Shown here: positions 17,387 through 26,149 of the stretch, one piece after another
Layout of the letters: each line of letters opens with the position of its first letter
How positions within the stretch are numbered: position 1 is the stretch's first letter
Assembly: GCF_000384395.1 (NCBI RefSeq)
Contig: NZ_ARWE01000001.1
Span: 3,632,501-3,696,500 of the forward strand
Origin: Geopsychrobacter electrodiphilus DSM 16401
GTDB lineage: Bacteria > Desulfobacterota > Desulfuromonadia > Desulfuromonadales > Geopsychrobacteraceae
DNA length: 64,000 bases
Direction of reading: 5' to 3'
Made by a program: the position numbers and the translations under genes
The notes under the pieces: generated by a model
What the model saw: the letters and a program-made list of their open reading frames with translations, nothing else
Told to the model about the DNA's origin: nothing
The model's database searches: none

Positions 17387-18468
17387 AGATCACCCCGGCT
17401 TAGGTGGATTACAGCATATTCGCCGTCGTTGCCGAAACGCAAACAACCAAGCGCACTGCAGGGGCGTGTCTCGCGGATCACCCCACCCTGATAGTAATCA
17501 CCACCGTCATCACTTGAAGGGAAGAGCAACCCGCGCTGCAAGCTCAGGGCCGCAACAGCCAAATCAAAAGCCGGGCTAACCGGGGAAGCCCCATAGAGTG
17601 GTGAATAACAGGCCACCGGTTGCCCATTTGCCACATATTGACCGTAAGTGGCGCCATTATTAAGGAGGCCCTCGCACCCAAGGATAAGCGGCCTGACGAT
17701 CTCTAACTGCGGCTTGCTACCACAGAGGTTACCCACCTTAACGCTGTTAATTCGACCGTAACGCGCTGGGATGGGGGTCTCTCTTTGCAGCAGGAAGAAG
17801 GCTGCACCCTCGCCGACGATGCCAGTCATCCGACTAAAATCAAGAGGTGTCATCCTCTGTGCCCCAGGAATTTCACAGAACTTCTCCCAGCAATGACCCA
17901 GAACCGGACAGTATTCGTCAACCACCCCCAACAAAACCGCGTCAACCCGCTCTTCTGCCAGCCCTTGCCATGCAGAGAGCAGTCCTGCTGCCAACGATTG
18001 GTCAAACTGACTGATTGTCAAATTCGGTCCGGTAATCTGAAGCTGCATGGAGATATGCGCCGCCGCCGCATTGTGGACTGAATTGGAAAAGGCCGTCGGT
18101 GAGGCGCAAATGTCACCATCTTCAATCACCGAATCAAGGAAGTCGAAGGTGGTGGTCAGTGGGCCGAACCCTGAAGCCAGCACCAGCCCGAGACGACTTT
18201 TATCCAGCGCCGGCTGTGCGGCATCTTCCAGAGCCTGAAACGCCCCGAGCAGTGCCAGCCGCGAGAAGTGATCGATGCGACGCAGGGCACGCTTATTCAG
18301 GAAGTTTTCCAAGGGTGCGCTGTCGGCCTGCAACAGGGGGATATGATGATCCCGCAGCGCAACCGCGACGGGCGAGACTTCACCCTTCTCCAGGGCCCCC
18401 AGCAATGCCTGTTGACCGCAACCAAAGCCTCCAACCAGGCCCAGGCCGTTAATTTGGATGGCAGTCAC
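17383..18468 (-). CDS. KS-like protein without catalytic Cys (chain-length-factor type)
   Basis: This 361-residue protein has a ketosynthase-like N-terminal half with SPTAFSNSVHNAAAAH and TGPNLTISQFDQSLAAG. The active-site Cys position of FabF falls in the QFDQ stretch, so no nucleophile is present. The HGTGT and GH motifs are also missing from the C-terminal half. It therefore looks like the non-catalytic partner (chain-length factor) that pairs with a KS in aryl polyene and type II polyketide systems. It begins with GTG at 18468, overlapping the stop of the adjacent KS by 4 bases, which fits a KS/CLF heterodimer made in fixed ratio. A longer reading upstream of this GTG lacks family similarity. 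Confidence 0.82.
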   Translation of the reverse strand: MTAIQINGLGLVGGFGCGQQALLGALEKGEVSPVAVALRDHHIPLLQADSAPLENFLNKRALRRIDHFSRLALLGAFQALEDAAQPALDKSRLGLVLASGFGPLTTTFDFLDSVIEDGDICASPTAFSNSVHNAAAAHISMQLQITGPNLTISQFDQSLAAGLLSAWQGLAEERVDAVLLGVVDEYCPVLGHCWEKFCEIPGAQRMTPLDFSRMTGIVGEGAAFFLLQRETPIPARYGRINSVKVGNLCGSKPQLEIVRPLILGCEGLLNNGATYGQYVANGQPVACYSPLYGASPVSPAFDLAVAALSLQRGLLFPSSDDGGDYYQGGVIRETRPCSALGCLRFGNDGEYAVIHLSRGDL

Positions 18469-19655
18469 CGGGGCACCTCCAGACCAATCAGCAGGGCCGA
18501 ATTGTTGCCCCCGAAGGCCAGTGATTCGGAAATAGCCAGGGTTCCGCGTACCCCTACCGGTTCTGCTGAAGGATAAACGGAAAGCTCCGGGTCGGCGTGG
18601 GTCAGGCCGACATTGCCTGGCAGTTGTTGTTGTTCGAGGCTGGCCAAGGTGAGGACCGCTTCGATCGCCCCGGCAGCACCCAAGGTGTGGCCGGTGTAGC
18701 ATTTCGTGGCAACCAGCGGCGTCCGGGGGAAGAGTTGACCCAGCACCAGGCTCTCGACCCTGTCGTTATCCGGGGTACCGGTGCCGTGGACATTGATAAA
18801 GCTGACCTGTTGTGCCTTGACGTTGGCAGTTCGCAGCGTTTCGGCCAGCGCCTGACGCAGCCCACGCCCCTCGGGATGGGGCGCGGTCAAATGGTAGGCG
18901 TCGGTGCCGCTGCCGTAGCCGAGCAGGTAGCCGCGCGGGCTTTTCCCTCGCGACCTCAGCGATGCGGCTGATTCAAGCACCAGCATCCCCGCCCCTTCGC
19001 CAAGATTAAGACCACGACGTTGTTGATCAAAGGGCTTACAGGGTTTGGAATCGGCGATCATCAACGAGGCAAAACCGTTATAGGTCGTGCGACAGAGTTC
19101 GTCCGCCCCGCCAACCAGAGCAATATCGCAAACTCCGCTGCGCACCCAGGAAGCCCCCAGCCCGATAGCATCGGTCCCCGACGCACAGGCGTTGACCACC
19201 ACCTGACAGGGGCCATCCAAACGGTAATGACGGGCCACAGCTGAGGCCGGATTGCTACGCAGATAACGCTCAATGGGCGCCATTGAAGGATCAGCCCCGG
19301 AGCGAAAATCTCGATAGAAATCCTCGTTATTCATGGCACTGCCGACCGTTGTCCCAATGCAGACTCCGACCTTCAGCCCGAAAAGATCAGCGTCATCCAG
19401 CCCGGCATCAACCAGCGCCTCGGCTAAGGCGCTCAAGGCCAGACGCGTGGTCCGCAACAGTTCAGGATTATTCCCTTGCCGGGGGAGTGCAGCCAGAACC
19501 TCAAAAACCGGATAAGGACTGGGATGACTGGTTAAAAAAGCCCGTGGCGGACCAGGATTACGCTCACGCCGCAGCATCGATGCAGAGGCGCTCGCCAGAG
19601 TCATTCCGGCGGCGCACAGGCACCCGACCCCGCTGATGGCAACCGCCTGATTCAC
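18465..19655 (-). CDS. Beta-ketoacyl-ACP synthase (FabF-like), partner of the CLF
   Basis: This 396-residue condensing enzyme has an intact triad: Cys157 in NACASGTD, His290 in NVHGTGTPDND and His323 in KCYTGHTLGAAG, with the supporting Lys318. It should carry out decarboxylative condensation of malonyl-ACP with a growing chain. It lies between an acyl carrier protein gene and the Cys-less KS-like gene with 4-base overlaps at both ends, the usual arrangement of an ACP-KS-CLF unit. The substrate and chain length cannot be read from sequence. Confidence 0.9.
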   Translation of the reverse strand: MNQAVAISGVGCLCAAGMTLASASASMLRRERNPGPPRAFLTSHPSPYPVFEVLAALPRQGNNPELLRTTRLALSALAEALVDAGLDDADLFGLKVGVCIGTTVGSAMNNEDFYRDFRSGADPSMAPIERYLRSNPASAVARHYRLDGPCQVVVNACASGTDAIGLGASWVRSGVCDIALVGGADELCRTTYNGFASLMIADSKPCKPFDQQRRGLNLGEGAGMLVLESAASLRSRGKSPRGYLLGYGSGTDAYHLTAPHPEGRGLRQALAETLRTANVKAQQVSFINVHGTGTPDNDRVESLVLGQLFPRTPLVATKCYTGHTLGAAGAIEAVLTLASLEQQQLPGNVGLTHADPELSVYPSAEPVGVRGTLAISESLAFGGNNSALLIGLEVPR

Positions 19656-19909
19656 CGCGGTTGCTTTGACTCAATGAAAGCGGCCAGGGTGTTGATCGAC
19701 TGCAGCGCCGGACGCCCCTCTTCCATATCCTTGATCTCAACCCCGAAATGCTTCTGGATCACCACCACCAGCTCCACCGCATCAAGGGAATCAAGTCCCA
19801 GTCCCTCACCGAACAACGGCGCATCATCTGCGATCTCAGCCGGGGTCACATCTTCCAGATTCAACTCTTCGATCAGAATCTGCTTCAACTTTGCCTTGAT
19901 ATCCATCAT
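19652..19909 (-). CDS. Acyl carrier protein (first of two in the cluster)
   Basis: This 85-residue protein has the 4'-phosphopantetheine attachment motif GLGLDSLDAVEL, with Ser41 as the modified residue. The segment EGLGLDSLDAVELVV and the following FGVEI resemble the ACPs of aryl polyene clusters more than housekeeping AcpP, which is more acidic around helix II. It overlaps the downstream KS gene and the upstream acyltransferase gene by 4 bases each. It presumably carries the growing chain for the KS/CLF pair. Confidence 0.92.
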   Translation of the reverse strand: MMDIKAKLKQILIEELNLEDVTPAEIADDAPLFGEGLGLDSLDAVELVVVIQKHFGVEIKDMEEGRPALQSINTLAAFIESKQPR

Positions 19910-20868
19910 GACTCCTTGTCGTTATTTATCGGTTCGGGCTGCTGACGCAGCCAGAGGTCAAAAAAATTAAAAAACTGGTAAGGCTGTTCCCGGCAATACT
20001 GCTCGAGTTCTGCAGCAAATTCCGCAGCATAGGGGCGAAAGGTCTCGGGCTTGCGCCCTTTCAGCGCGGGGACGCGCACCACCCGCGCCAGGTTCAGGCG
20101 GTAGCTGGCCGAGCCATCCTTATAGCTGAAAAAGACCACCACCGGCGCCCCGCTGGTCGCGGCGATCTTGTAGGCGCTGAAAGGGATGGCAACCGGTTGG
20201 CCGAGAAAGTCGACCGCCACCGTGTTGCGTTCACTGCCGAGCTGGCGATCCCCCATGACACAGACAATCTCTCCCTGCTTGAGCGCGCTGAGCATCTCCA
20301 ACGTTCCGCCCAGATAGCCGGTCGGGTCGATAACCCGGTAAGGGCAGTCGAGCCCCGCATGTTCGTAATACTGGCGATCAATATCACCATCTTCTCGGCG
20401 CATCAGCATATGTACCGGGCGCTCTAGAAAATTCAGGGACGACATCGCAACCTGCCAGCAGCCGACATGGGCGGTCATCATGATCATCCCCTGCCCTGCA
20501 TCGCGCAGCTTGAGCAACGCCTCACGGCCTTCGAGGGTGACGCTCAACGTCTGCGGCCCGAGGATGCCGACCGCCGCCCGGTCGATCAAGACCTGCCCGA
20601 AGGATAGAATCAAACGATAGCAGTGCCAGAGGCGCCGCGGACCGGACCTGCCCGGAAAGCGCCGGCTCAGATAGTAGCTGGCGCGCTGGCGGGCCAGACG
20701 GCTGAACAGCACATAGTAGGCGACAACGACATAGAGCAGCAGATAGGCCGCACGTCTGCCACCCAGCCGGATCAGCAGGTAAAACAGCTGATGCTGCCAG
20801 TTGCGCCCGATGCTGCGACTGCTCCAGTTCGCCTTGGGCGCGGCGCTATCCTTTTGCGACTGTGGCAT
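19906..20868 (-). CDS. LpxL/HtrB-type lysophospholipid acyltransferase
   Basis: This 320-residue protein has an N-terminal membrane anchor (residues about 38-56) and a domain of the LpxL/HtrB lipid A acyltransferase family, including MGDRQLGS and the downstream AIPFSAYKIA. The catalytic HxxxxE/D motif reads TAHVGCWQ: His134 is kept but the partner position is Gln139 instead of the usual Glu or Asp. Related acyltransferases in aryl polyene clusters attach the finished chain to a lipid or sugar acceptor. The Gln may alter activity. The start overlaps the glycosyltransferase gene by 23 bases. Confidence 0.85.
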   Translation of the reverse strand: MPQSQKDSAAPKANWSSRSIGRNWQHQLFYLLIRLGGRRAAYLLLYVVVAYYVLFSRLARQRASYYLSRRFPGRSGPRRLWHCYRLILSFGQVLIDRAAVGILGPQTLSVTLEGREALLKLRDAGQGMIMMTAHVGCWQVAMSSLNFLERPVHMLMRREDGDIDRQYYEHAGLDCPYRVIDPTGYLGGTLEMLSALKQGEIVCVMGDRQLGSERNTVAVDFLGQPVAIPFSAYKIAATSGAPVVVFFSYKDGSASYRLNLARVVRVPALKGRKPETFRPYAAEFAAELEQYCREQPYQFFNFFDLWLRQQPEPINNDKES

Positions 20869-22039
20869 CGTTCTTCTTTATCATCAGGGTGAGCAACAGG
20901 GTCAGGCCCCCGACCAGTCCGGCCAAAAGCGGAGCCAGCACCAGAGAACCTAAAAACCACTCGTACAGGCGTTGCACCGCCTGGTAGCCGAGGGTCTGCA
21001 GTGAAAATTCGGTCAACCATTCCCCTTGGCGCATGAAATACCCCAGCTCAATACACAGGGCCGGCACCAGGGGCGGCATGCACAGCTGGCTGCTGCTGAT
21101 CGCCGCCGGTTTATTCAAGCGAAAAAAACTGCAGGCGAACAGGATCGCCAGAGTATGACAAAAGAGCAGCGGCAGGGTGCCGAGGAACACGCCGAGCGCC
21201 GCCGAAGCGGACAGCTGCCCTGGCGAGCTATGTTCACGCAGCAGTTGCCGCAGGGAGCGCAAGGGGTGCAAGGCCGAAACGGAAGCGCCCGGAGTCCCTT
21301 TCACACTCTGCAGTTCGATGAGTTTCGGGTGGGGCCAGGGCACAATCGAACGCAGGGTCAGATGGGTATTCAGCAGGGTCAGACGCCAGTTGTCCATAAA
21401 ACCCCGAAAGTGCGAGATCCGTTCATCTGCCGGAGGATAATAAACCGAGATATCGACATCCCGCAAATCCACCCCGGCCCAGGCCGAACGCACCAGCACT
21501 TCGACTTCAAAATTGTAACGCCGGGTCCAGAAATTCAAACCGGCAAAAATCAGCAACGGATAGGCGCGAAACCCGCTCTGCACATCTCTAAGACGGCTGC
21601 CGGTCTGCAGACGCAGCCAGAAATTGGAAAACTGCCGGCCGAAACGCGATGCTCCCGGGATCGAGGCCTGCTCAAAATCGCGATGGCCGACAATCAGCGC
21701 CTGCGGATGGGCCGCAATTTCGGCAAAAAATTTCGGTAAGTCAGCCGGGTCATGCTGGCCGTCGGCATCGAGGCAGACCATATGACTGTAGCCCTGCTCC
21801 AGGCCCCAGTGGGCCGCAGTCTGCAATGCCGCGCCCTTGCCCCGGTTTTGCGCATGTCGCAACAGCTCAACCGGCAGCCCGACCAGGCTTTCGGCCGCGC
21901 CGTCGTTGCTGCCGTCATCGACCACCAGCACCCGTTCATGCTGGGTTAAGACCCCTTCAACGACCCGCCGCAGGGTCGTCGCGTGGTTATACGCCGGAAC
22001 CACGACAAATGTCCCCCCCTGATCTTCAAGAAGAGCCAT
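20846..22039 (-). CDS. GT2 glycosyltransferase fused to DUF2062
   Basis: This 397-residue protein starts with a GT-A glycosyltransferase family 2 domain (VVVPAYNHATTL, VVDDGSNDG, and the metal-binding LDADGQHDP), similar to dolichol/polyprenyl-phosphate sugar transferases. From about residue 255 a DUF2062 membrane domain follows, with GVFLGTLPLLFCHT and two C-terminal helices. The same fusion occurs next to acyltransferases in aryl polyene clusters. Here it likely glycosylates a lipid intermediate at the inner membrane. It overlaps its neighbours by 14 and 23 bases. Confidence 0.88.
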   Translation of the reverse strand: MALLEDQGGTFVVVPAYNHATTLRRVVEGVLTQHERVLVVDDGSNDGAAESLVGLPVELLRHAQNRGKGAALQTAAHWGLEQGYSHMVCLDADGQHDPADLPKFFAEIAAHPQALIVGHRDFEQASIPGASRFGRQFSNFWLRLQTGSRLRDVQSGFRAYPLLIFAGLNFWTRRYNFEVEVLVRSAWAGVDLRDVDISVYYPPADERISHFRGFMDNWRLTLLNTHLTLRSIVPWPHPKLIELQSVKGTPGASVSALHPLRSLRQLLREHSSPGQLSASAALGVFLGTLPLLFCHTLAILFACSFFRLNKPAAISSSQLCMPPLVPALCIELGYFMRQGEWLTEFSLQTLGYQAVQRLYEWFLGSLVLAPLLAGLVGGLTLLLTLMIKKNDATVAKG

Positions 22040-23477
22040 AACGCTTGTTACTCAAGGCAAAACGTAAAAATTGTCCGGCACTGCCAGCAAAGCGCAGCCA
22101 GCTGTCGGGGGATTTCCAGAGCATGGCCAGATAACCGAGCAGCACCCGCTTGCGTTTGAAATGGCTCTTGTAGAACTCGATAAACAGCTTCTCCATCTGC
22201 GCCTTCTCCATCCCCTGCGGGATAAACTGAAAGTGCATGCAGTCCATCCTGGGCCAGTCTTCGTCGAATGCCCCGAGTTGATGAATCGTCTCGTAGATCG
22301 GTGACCCCGGAAAGGGGGTAAACTTGGCGAGGTTGAAGTCGTCGATCGGCAGCGAAAAGACATAATCCATACTGCGCCGGATTGAAGCCTCAGTCTCGCC
22401 GGGCAGCCCCATCATCAGCAACCCCTTGGTGCGGATACCGCAACTCTTGATGGTGCGGATGGTCTCGGCCAGCATATCGAGATCAGCGTTCTGCCGGTGC
22501 CGGGCGAGCAGCTCTTCATCGCCGCTCTCGATCCCCAGACTGACCATCCAGCAGCCGGCGGCCTTCATCAGCTGCAGCAGGCCGCGATCGACATGCTCGG
22601 CGCGTACCGCACAGTTGAAGGTCATGCCCAACGGTTGCTCGATCATCAAGCGGCAGAATTCTTCGACCCGGCCGCGATGAAAGGTGAACTGGTCATCGTA
22701 GAAGTTGATATGCCGGATCCCGAAGCGATCTTTTAAATAGAGCAGGTGCCGATAAAGGTAATCGGCCGAATTGTACCTGAAGGTCTGACGAAACACGCTG
22801 CGGTCACAGTAACTGCAGCTGTAGGGGCAACCACGACTCGAGATACAGCTGCTGTTGGGCGCCTTGGGGTAGTTGAAGATCGGCAGCTTGTAGGCGTCGG
22901 GATAACCGGCAAGTTTATGGTAGGCCGGAAAGGGCAGCTCATCGAGGACCAGCGCCTGGCGCCGGTAGCCGTTATTGACCAGACCGCCGTCGGCGGCGCG
23001 CCACACCAGTCCCTCGACGTTTTCAGGCGAGTCGCCGGCCAGCTGCGCCAGTTCGAGCATGCTCTGCTCACCCTCGCCGATCACCGCATAATCGATCAGA
23101 GGAGAAAACTCCAGAACTTTCTCTTTTAAGGCCGAAACATGCGGGCCGCCGAACGCCACACGCAGACCCGGCAGTTCGGCCTTGGCCAGTTGCGCCAGTC
23201 GTACCCCATCATGAAAGCTGGCGGTGGTGCAGCTGATCCCGAGCAGAGCCGGGCGCTGCTCACGCAGCAGTTGCTGCAGGCGCTGATCGGCGTCGGGGAA
23301 CGCATAACAGTCGAGGATCTCGCAGCAAAGACCGGCGCGCTCCAGGTAAGCGGCGATGCTCGCCAGGCCGAGGGGCGGCATGATATTCGCCTTGCGTGAG
23401 ATGTCCCGCGCTGCCGCCGCCAGCTGATAACCGAGCGGGTGCAGCAGCAGAATATTTTTAGCGTTCAGTTGCGCCAT
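22026..23477 (-). CDS. Radical SAM protein, B12-binding-domain type (third of three)
   Basis: This 483-residue protein has an N-terminal Rossmann-like cobalamin-binding-type domain (residues about 8-150, with PPLGLASIAAYLERAG and VAFGGPHVS) and then a radical SAM core. The cluster motif is C217-PYS-C221-SY-C224 (CxxxCxxC). The classical DxHxxG cobalamin-ligand motif is not evident, so B12 may bind base-off without a His ligand or not at all. Family members perform methylations, ring contractions and C-C bond formation at unactivated carbons. It starts 18 bases after the preceding radical SAM gene. Confidence 0.88.
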   Translation of the reverse strand: MAQLNAKNILLLHPLGYQLAAAARDISRKANIMPPLGLASIAAYLERAGLCCEILDCYAFPDADQRLQQLLREQRPALLGISCTTASFHDGVRLAQLAKAELPGLRVAFGGPHVSALKEKVLEFSPLIDYAVIGEGEQSMLELAQLAGDSPENVEGLVWRAADGGLVNNGYRRQALVLDELPFPAYHKLAGYPDAYKLPIFNYPKAPNSSCISSRGCPYSCSYCDRSVFRQTFRYNSADYLYRHLLYLKDRFGIRHINFYDDQFTFHRGRVEEFCRLMIEQPLGMTFNCAVRAEHVDRGLLQLMKAAGCWMVSLGIESGDEELLARHRQNADLDMLAETIRTIKSCGIRTKGLLMMGLPGETEASIRRSMDYVFSLPIDDFNLAKFTPFPGSPIYETIHQLGAFDEDWPRMDCMHFQFIPQGMEKAQMEKLFIEFYKSHFKRKRVLLGYLAMLWKSPDSWLRFAGSAGQFLRFALSNKRYGSS

Positions 23478-23495
23478 GGTTTTCCTGGTTAGAGA

Positions 23496-24845
23496 TTATC
23501 TGCGCTGCTTGGGGAAACGGACCAGCTGGTCCCACATCAGGCCACGATAGCCGAACTTTTTCATCACCTGCAGCCGCTTCAGCCCCTCCGAGGGGGGGAA
23601 GATGCGATTAGCGCGCCCGGCAAAGCTGGCGGTGATCCGATTTTCCATCAGCTGCCGGTCGAGGCGCGGTGAAAAGTAGTAGGCCGGTTTTAACAGCAAA
23701 GTCTCAGCGGCTATCAGCCCCTCGGCGACCGCTCGCAGATGCAGCGGGGCGTCGGGAAAGATCCGGATCCCTGAAAAAGCGAAGACCACCGAAACTCCGA
23801 GCAGCTGCAGATTCCGCAACCCCTCTTCCAGCGACTGCTCATCCTCATCCGGACCGCCGAACATGACAAAGTGGGCCGCGGCCAGACGTTCGTCCAGGCA
23901 GGCCTGATTGACCGCAAGCACCTCATCGAAGCGCAGCCCCTTGTTGATCCCGGCCAGGGTCTGGTCGGCGGCGGCGTCGGTCCCCAGCTCCAGGGCATAG
24001 AGTCCGGCGCGCTTCATCAACGCCAGCTCCTTACGCCCCAGCCCCTGTGGCCGGAAAAACGCCGACCAGCGCAGCTTCAGATCGCGTCGCAGCAGCTCCT
24101 CGACCAGCTGCAGGTAATGCCCCTGCGGATCATTAAAGATCGAGTCGGTAAAAAAGACCCGCTCGACCCCGTGGTCCCGGGTCAAGCCTTCAAGCTCATC
24201 AACCACCAGCCGCGGGTCGCGCACCCGGAAGTGGTCCCCTTCGAGATGCGGATAAGAACAGTAGCTGCAACAAAAGGGACAACCGCGCTTGGTCTGCAGA
24301 TTGACCATGCCGCTCTGCCGCAGGTAATAGTCGATCAAAGACTGATCGAACAGCGGCGCGCTGAACTGGTCTCCCGTCAGCGGACTGGTACGCGGAATAA
24401 CCAACGGCGCGCTTTCACCGGCGGCCAATTGCCGCACCAGCTCAGGTAGAGAGCGCTCCCCCTCGCCGATGATCGCATGATCAACCTGCAGAAATTCGGC
24501 AATCGCTTCCGGCATGATGGTCAACGCCGGGCCGCCGACCACGATTGGGACCGCACTGAACCCGCGCAGGGTTTCGATCAGGTTTTTTGCCTGTTGCAGG
24601 TACCAGCCGCCCTCCCCACTAAAAGAATCGACGTCGTCGATATTGCGCAGCGAAATTGAAATCACTCCCGGAGAAAACTGTTCGAGGGCGGCACCCAGCG
24701 GCTCTTCGCCCTGAACCAGAAGGTCATACTGCCGAACCTGATGCCCGGCCGACTGCAGCGCCCCGGCGACTACCGCCATGCCCAAGGGATAGACCGGGTA
24801 AGGCTCGGTCGCCCTGTTGCTCGAGATCAAAAAGACGCGACTCAC
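23496..24845 (-). CDS. Radical SAM protein, B12-binding-domain type (second of three)
   Basis: This 449-residue protein has the same two-domain architecture as its neighbours but only moderate sequence likeness to them. The N-terminal domain carries YPLGMAVVAGALQSAGH and IVVGGPALT, and the cluster-binding motif is C189-PFC-C193-SY-C196. A further Cys192 lies inside the motif. It overlaps the upstream radical SAM gene by 4 bases, indicating coordinated synthesis. The substrate is unknown. By position it should act on the ACP-bound or lipid-bound chain built by the surrounding KS proteins. Confidence 0.88.
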   Translation of the reverse strand: MSRVFLISSNRATEPYPVYPLGMAVVAGALQSAGHQVRQYDLLVQGEEPLGAALEQFSPGVISISLRNIDDVDSFSGEGGWYLQQAKNLIETLRGFSAVPIVVGGPALTIMPEAIAEFLQVDHAIIGEGERSLPELVRQLAAGESAPLVIPRTSPLTGDQFSAPLFDQSLIDYYLRQSGMVNLQTKRGCPFCCSYCSYPHLEGDHFRVRDPRLVVDELEGLTRDHGVERVFFTDSIFNDPQGHYLQLVEELLRRDLKLRWSAFFRPQGLGRKELALMKRAGLYALELGTDAAADQTLAGINKGLRFDEVLAVNQACLDERLAAAHFVMFGGPDEDEQSLEEGLRNLQLLGVSVVFAFSGIRIFPDAPLHLRAVAEGLIAAETLLLKPAYYFSPRLDRQLMENRITASFAGRANRIFPPSEGLKRLQVMKKFGYRGLMWDQLVRFPKQRR

Positions 24846-26101
24846 GCCTCCGCCCGAGTGAAGATCCGCCGCTTGCGCGGATTGTAACGGTGATAGGTGC
24901 CGTCATCCATCTCGCGACGAATGACCTTTTTGAACAGCTCTCCCATCTTCAGCTGATGACCGCTGTCAGCATTGAAGGTATCCCAGGCGTAGTAGTACAT
25001 CTCCTGCAGCTTCTCCGGGGTCATCTGTTTCGGCTGGAAGACGACCTTGTCGGCGGTGTAGTTGAGCCAGTCGTTCGAGAGAATACGCCCCTCCTTCTCC
25101 ATTTGCCGTCTGACCGGTGATTGGGGAAAGGGGGTCATGATGGTGAACTCGGCGACATCCAGTTCAATCTCGATGAGAAAATCGACCAGGCGCTTGATGT
25201 CGTCTTCACTCTGATCATCGGTGCCGAGAATGATCGTCCCTTCGATGCCGATACCGTGATCCTTAAGACGCTTGACCCGGTTGCGGATGGTGTCAGAGGT
25301 GTCGAAGACCGCCTGGTAGACATACCAGGCCCCGGCCTCGGCGGCCAGTTTGAGCACCAGATCATCATCCAGAATCGGATGGGAAACCCATTTTTTCTTC
25401 AAGGGCGCCATGGCGGTGAACAGATCGATCAGCCACTGCCTGTCCTGAGCCAGGGAGTTGTCGACGATAAACAGGCGGTTGTTCTGAATCGCCTCCATCT
25501 CGGCGATGACCTTGTCGACCGGCCGCGGGCGGAACATCTTGCCGCCCAAGAAACCGGTGCAGCAGGGGAAACAGTCAAACCTGCAGCCGCGCGAAGCGTG
25601 GACCAGATCGAGCATCTGCACCCCGCGATAGTTGTAGAGCTCGCGATCGAGAATCTCACGTCTGGCGGTACCGACCAGGTTGATATCAGGGTGATTGTTC
25701 ATGTAATTGTAGACCGGCTTGAGCGCACCGCGCTCAAAATCCTCGATCACCCGAGCCATGCGGCCCTCGGCCTCACCCAGGAACACCGAATCGGCATGCA
25801 GCTGCACCTCTTCGGCATGAAGCATGGTGGCGATGCCGCCGAAGATGACCTTTTTGCCCCGCGCGCGAAACTCGCGGGCTATCTCGAAGGCGCGCGGAAG
25901 CTGCGAGCTGAGCATGGTCGAGATCGCGACCAGATCGCAGCTGCCGTCAAAGTTGATGGTCTGCAGGTTCTCATCGGTGAAGTTGATCTCCACCCTGTCG
26001 GGCAGGGCCGCGGCAAACACCACCGGTCCATGCGGCGGCAGATGAAACTCGGTCTGGCGGTCCAGCTTCGGCCAGCGCGGGTAGATCAATGCCATTTTCA
26101 T
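24842..26101 (-). CDS. Radical SAM protein, B12-binding-domain type (first of three)
   Basis: This 419-residue protein has an N-terminal cobalamin-binding-like domain (residues about 1-130, with KKVIFGGIATMLHAEEV and VFLGEAEGRM) and a radical SAM core with C173-RFD-C177-FP-C180. The Pro in the CxxxCxPC form and the SRGCRFDC context set it apart from the other two, so the three are not recent duplicates. AAGGAG lies about ten bases ahead of the ATG. It follows a 48-base gap after the truncated KS-like gene, one of the larger gaps inside the operon. Confidence 0.88.
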   Translation of the reverse strand: MKMALIYPRWPKLDRQTEFHLPPHGPVVFAAALPDRVEINFTDENLQTINFDGSCDLVAISTMLSSQLPRAFEIAREFRARGKKVIFGGIATMLHAEEVQLHADSVFLGEAEGRMARVIEDFERGALKPVYNYMNNHPDINLVGTARREILDRELYNYRGVQMLDLVHASRGCRFDCFPCCTGFLGGKMFRPRPVDKVIAEMEAIQNNRLFIVDNSLAQDRQWLIDLFTAMAPLKKKWVSHPILDDDLVLKLAAEAGAWYVYQAVFDTSDTIRNRVKRLKDHGIGIEGTIILGTDDQSEDDIKRLVDFLIEIELDVAEFTIMTPFPQSPVRRQMEKEGRILSNDWLNYTADKVVFQPKQMTPEKLQEMYYYAWDTFNADSGHQLKMGELFKKVIRREMDDGTYHRYNPRKRRIFTRAEA

Positions 26102-26149
26102 CGGTTTTCAACTCCTTTTATGTCAGCGGCAAACTCCTCCGCGAAAAAT

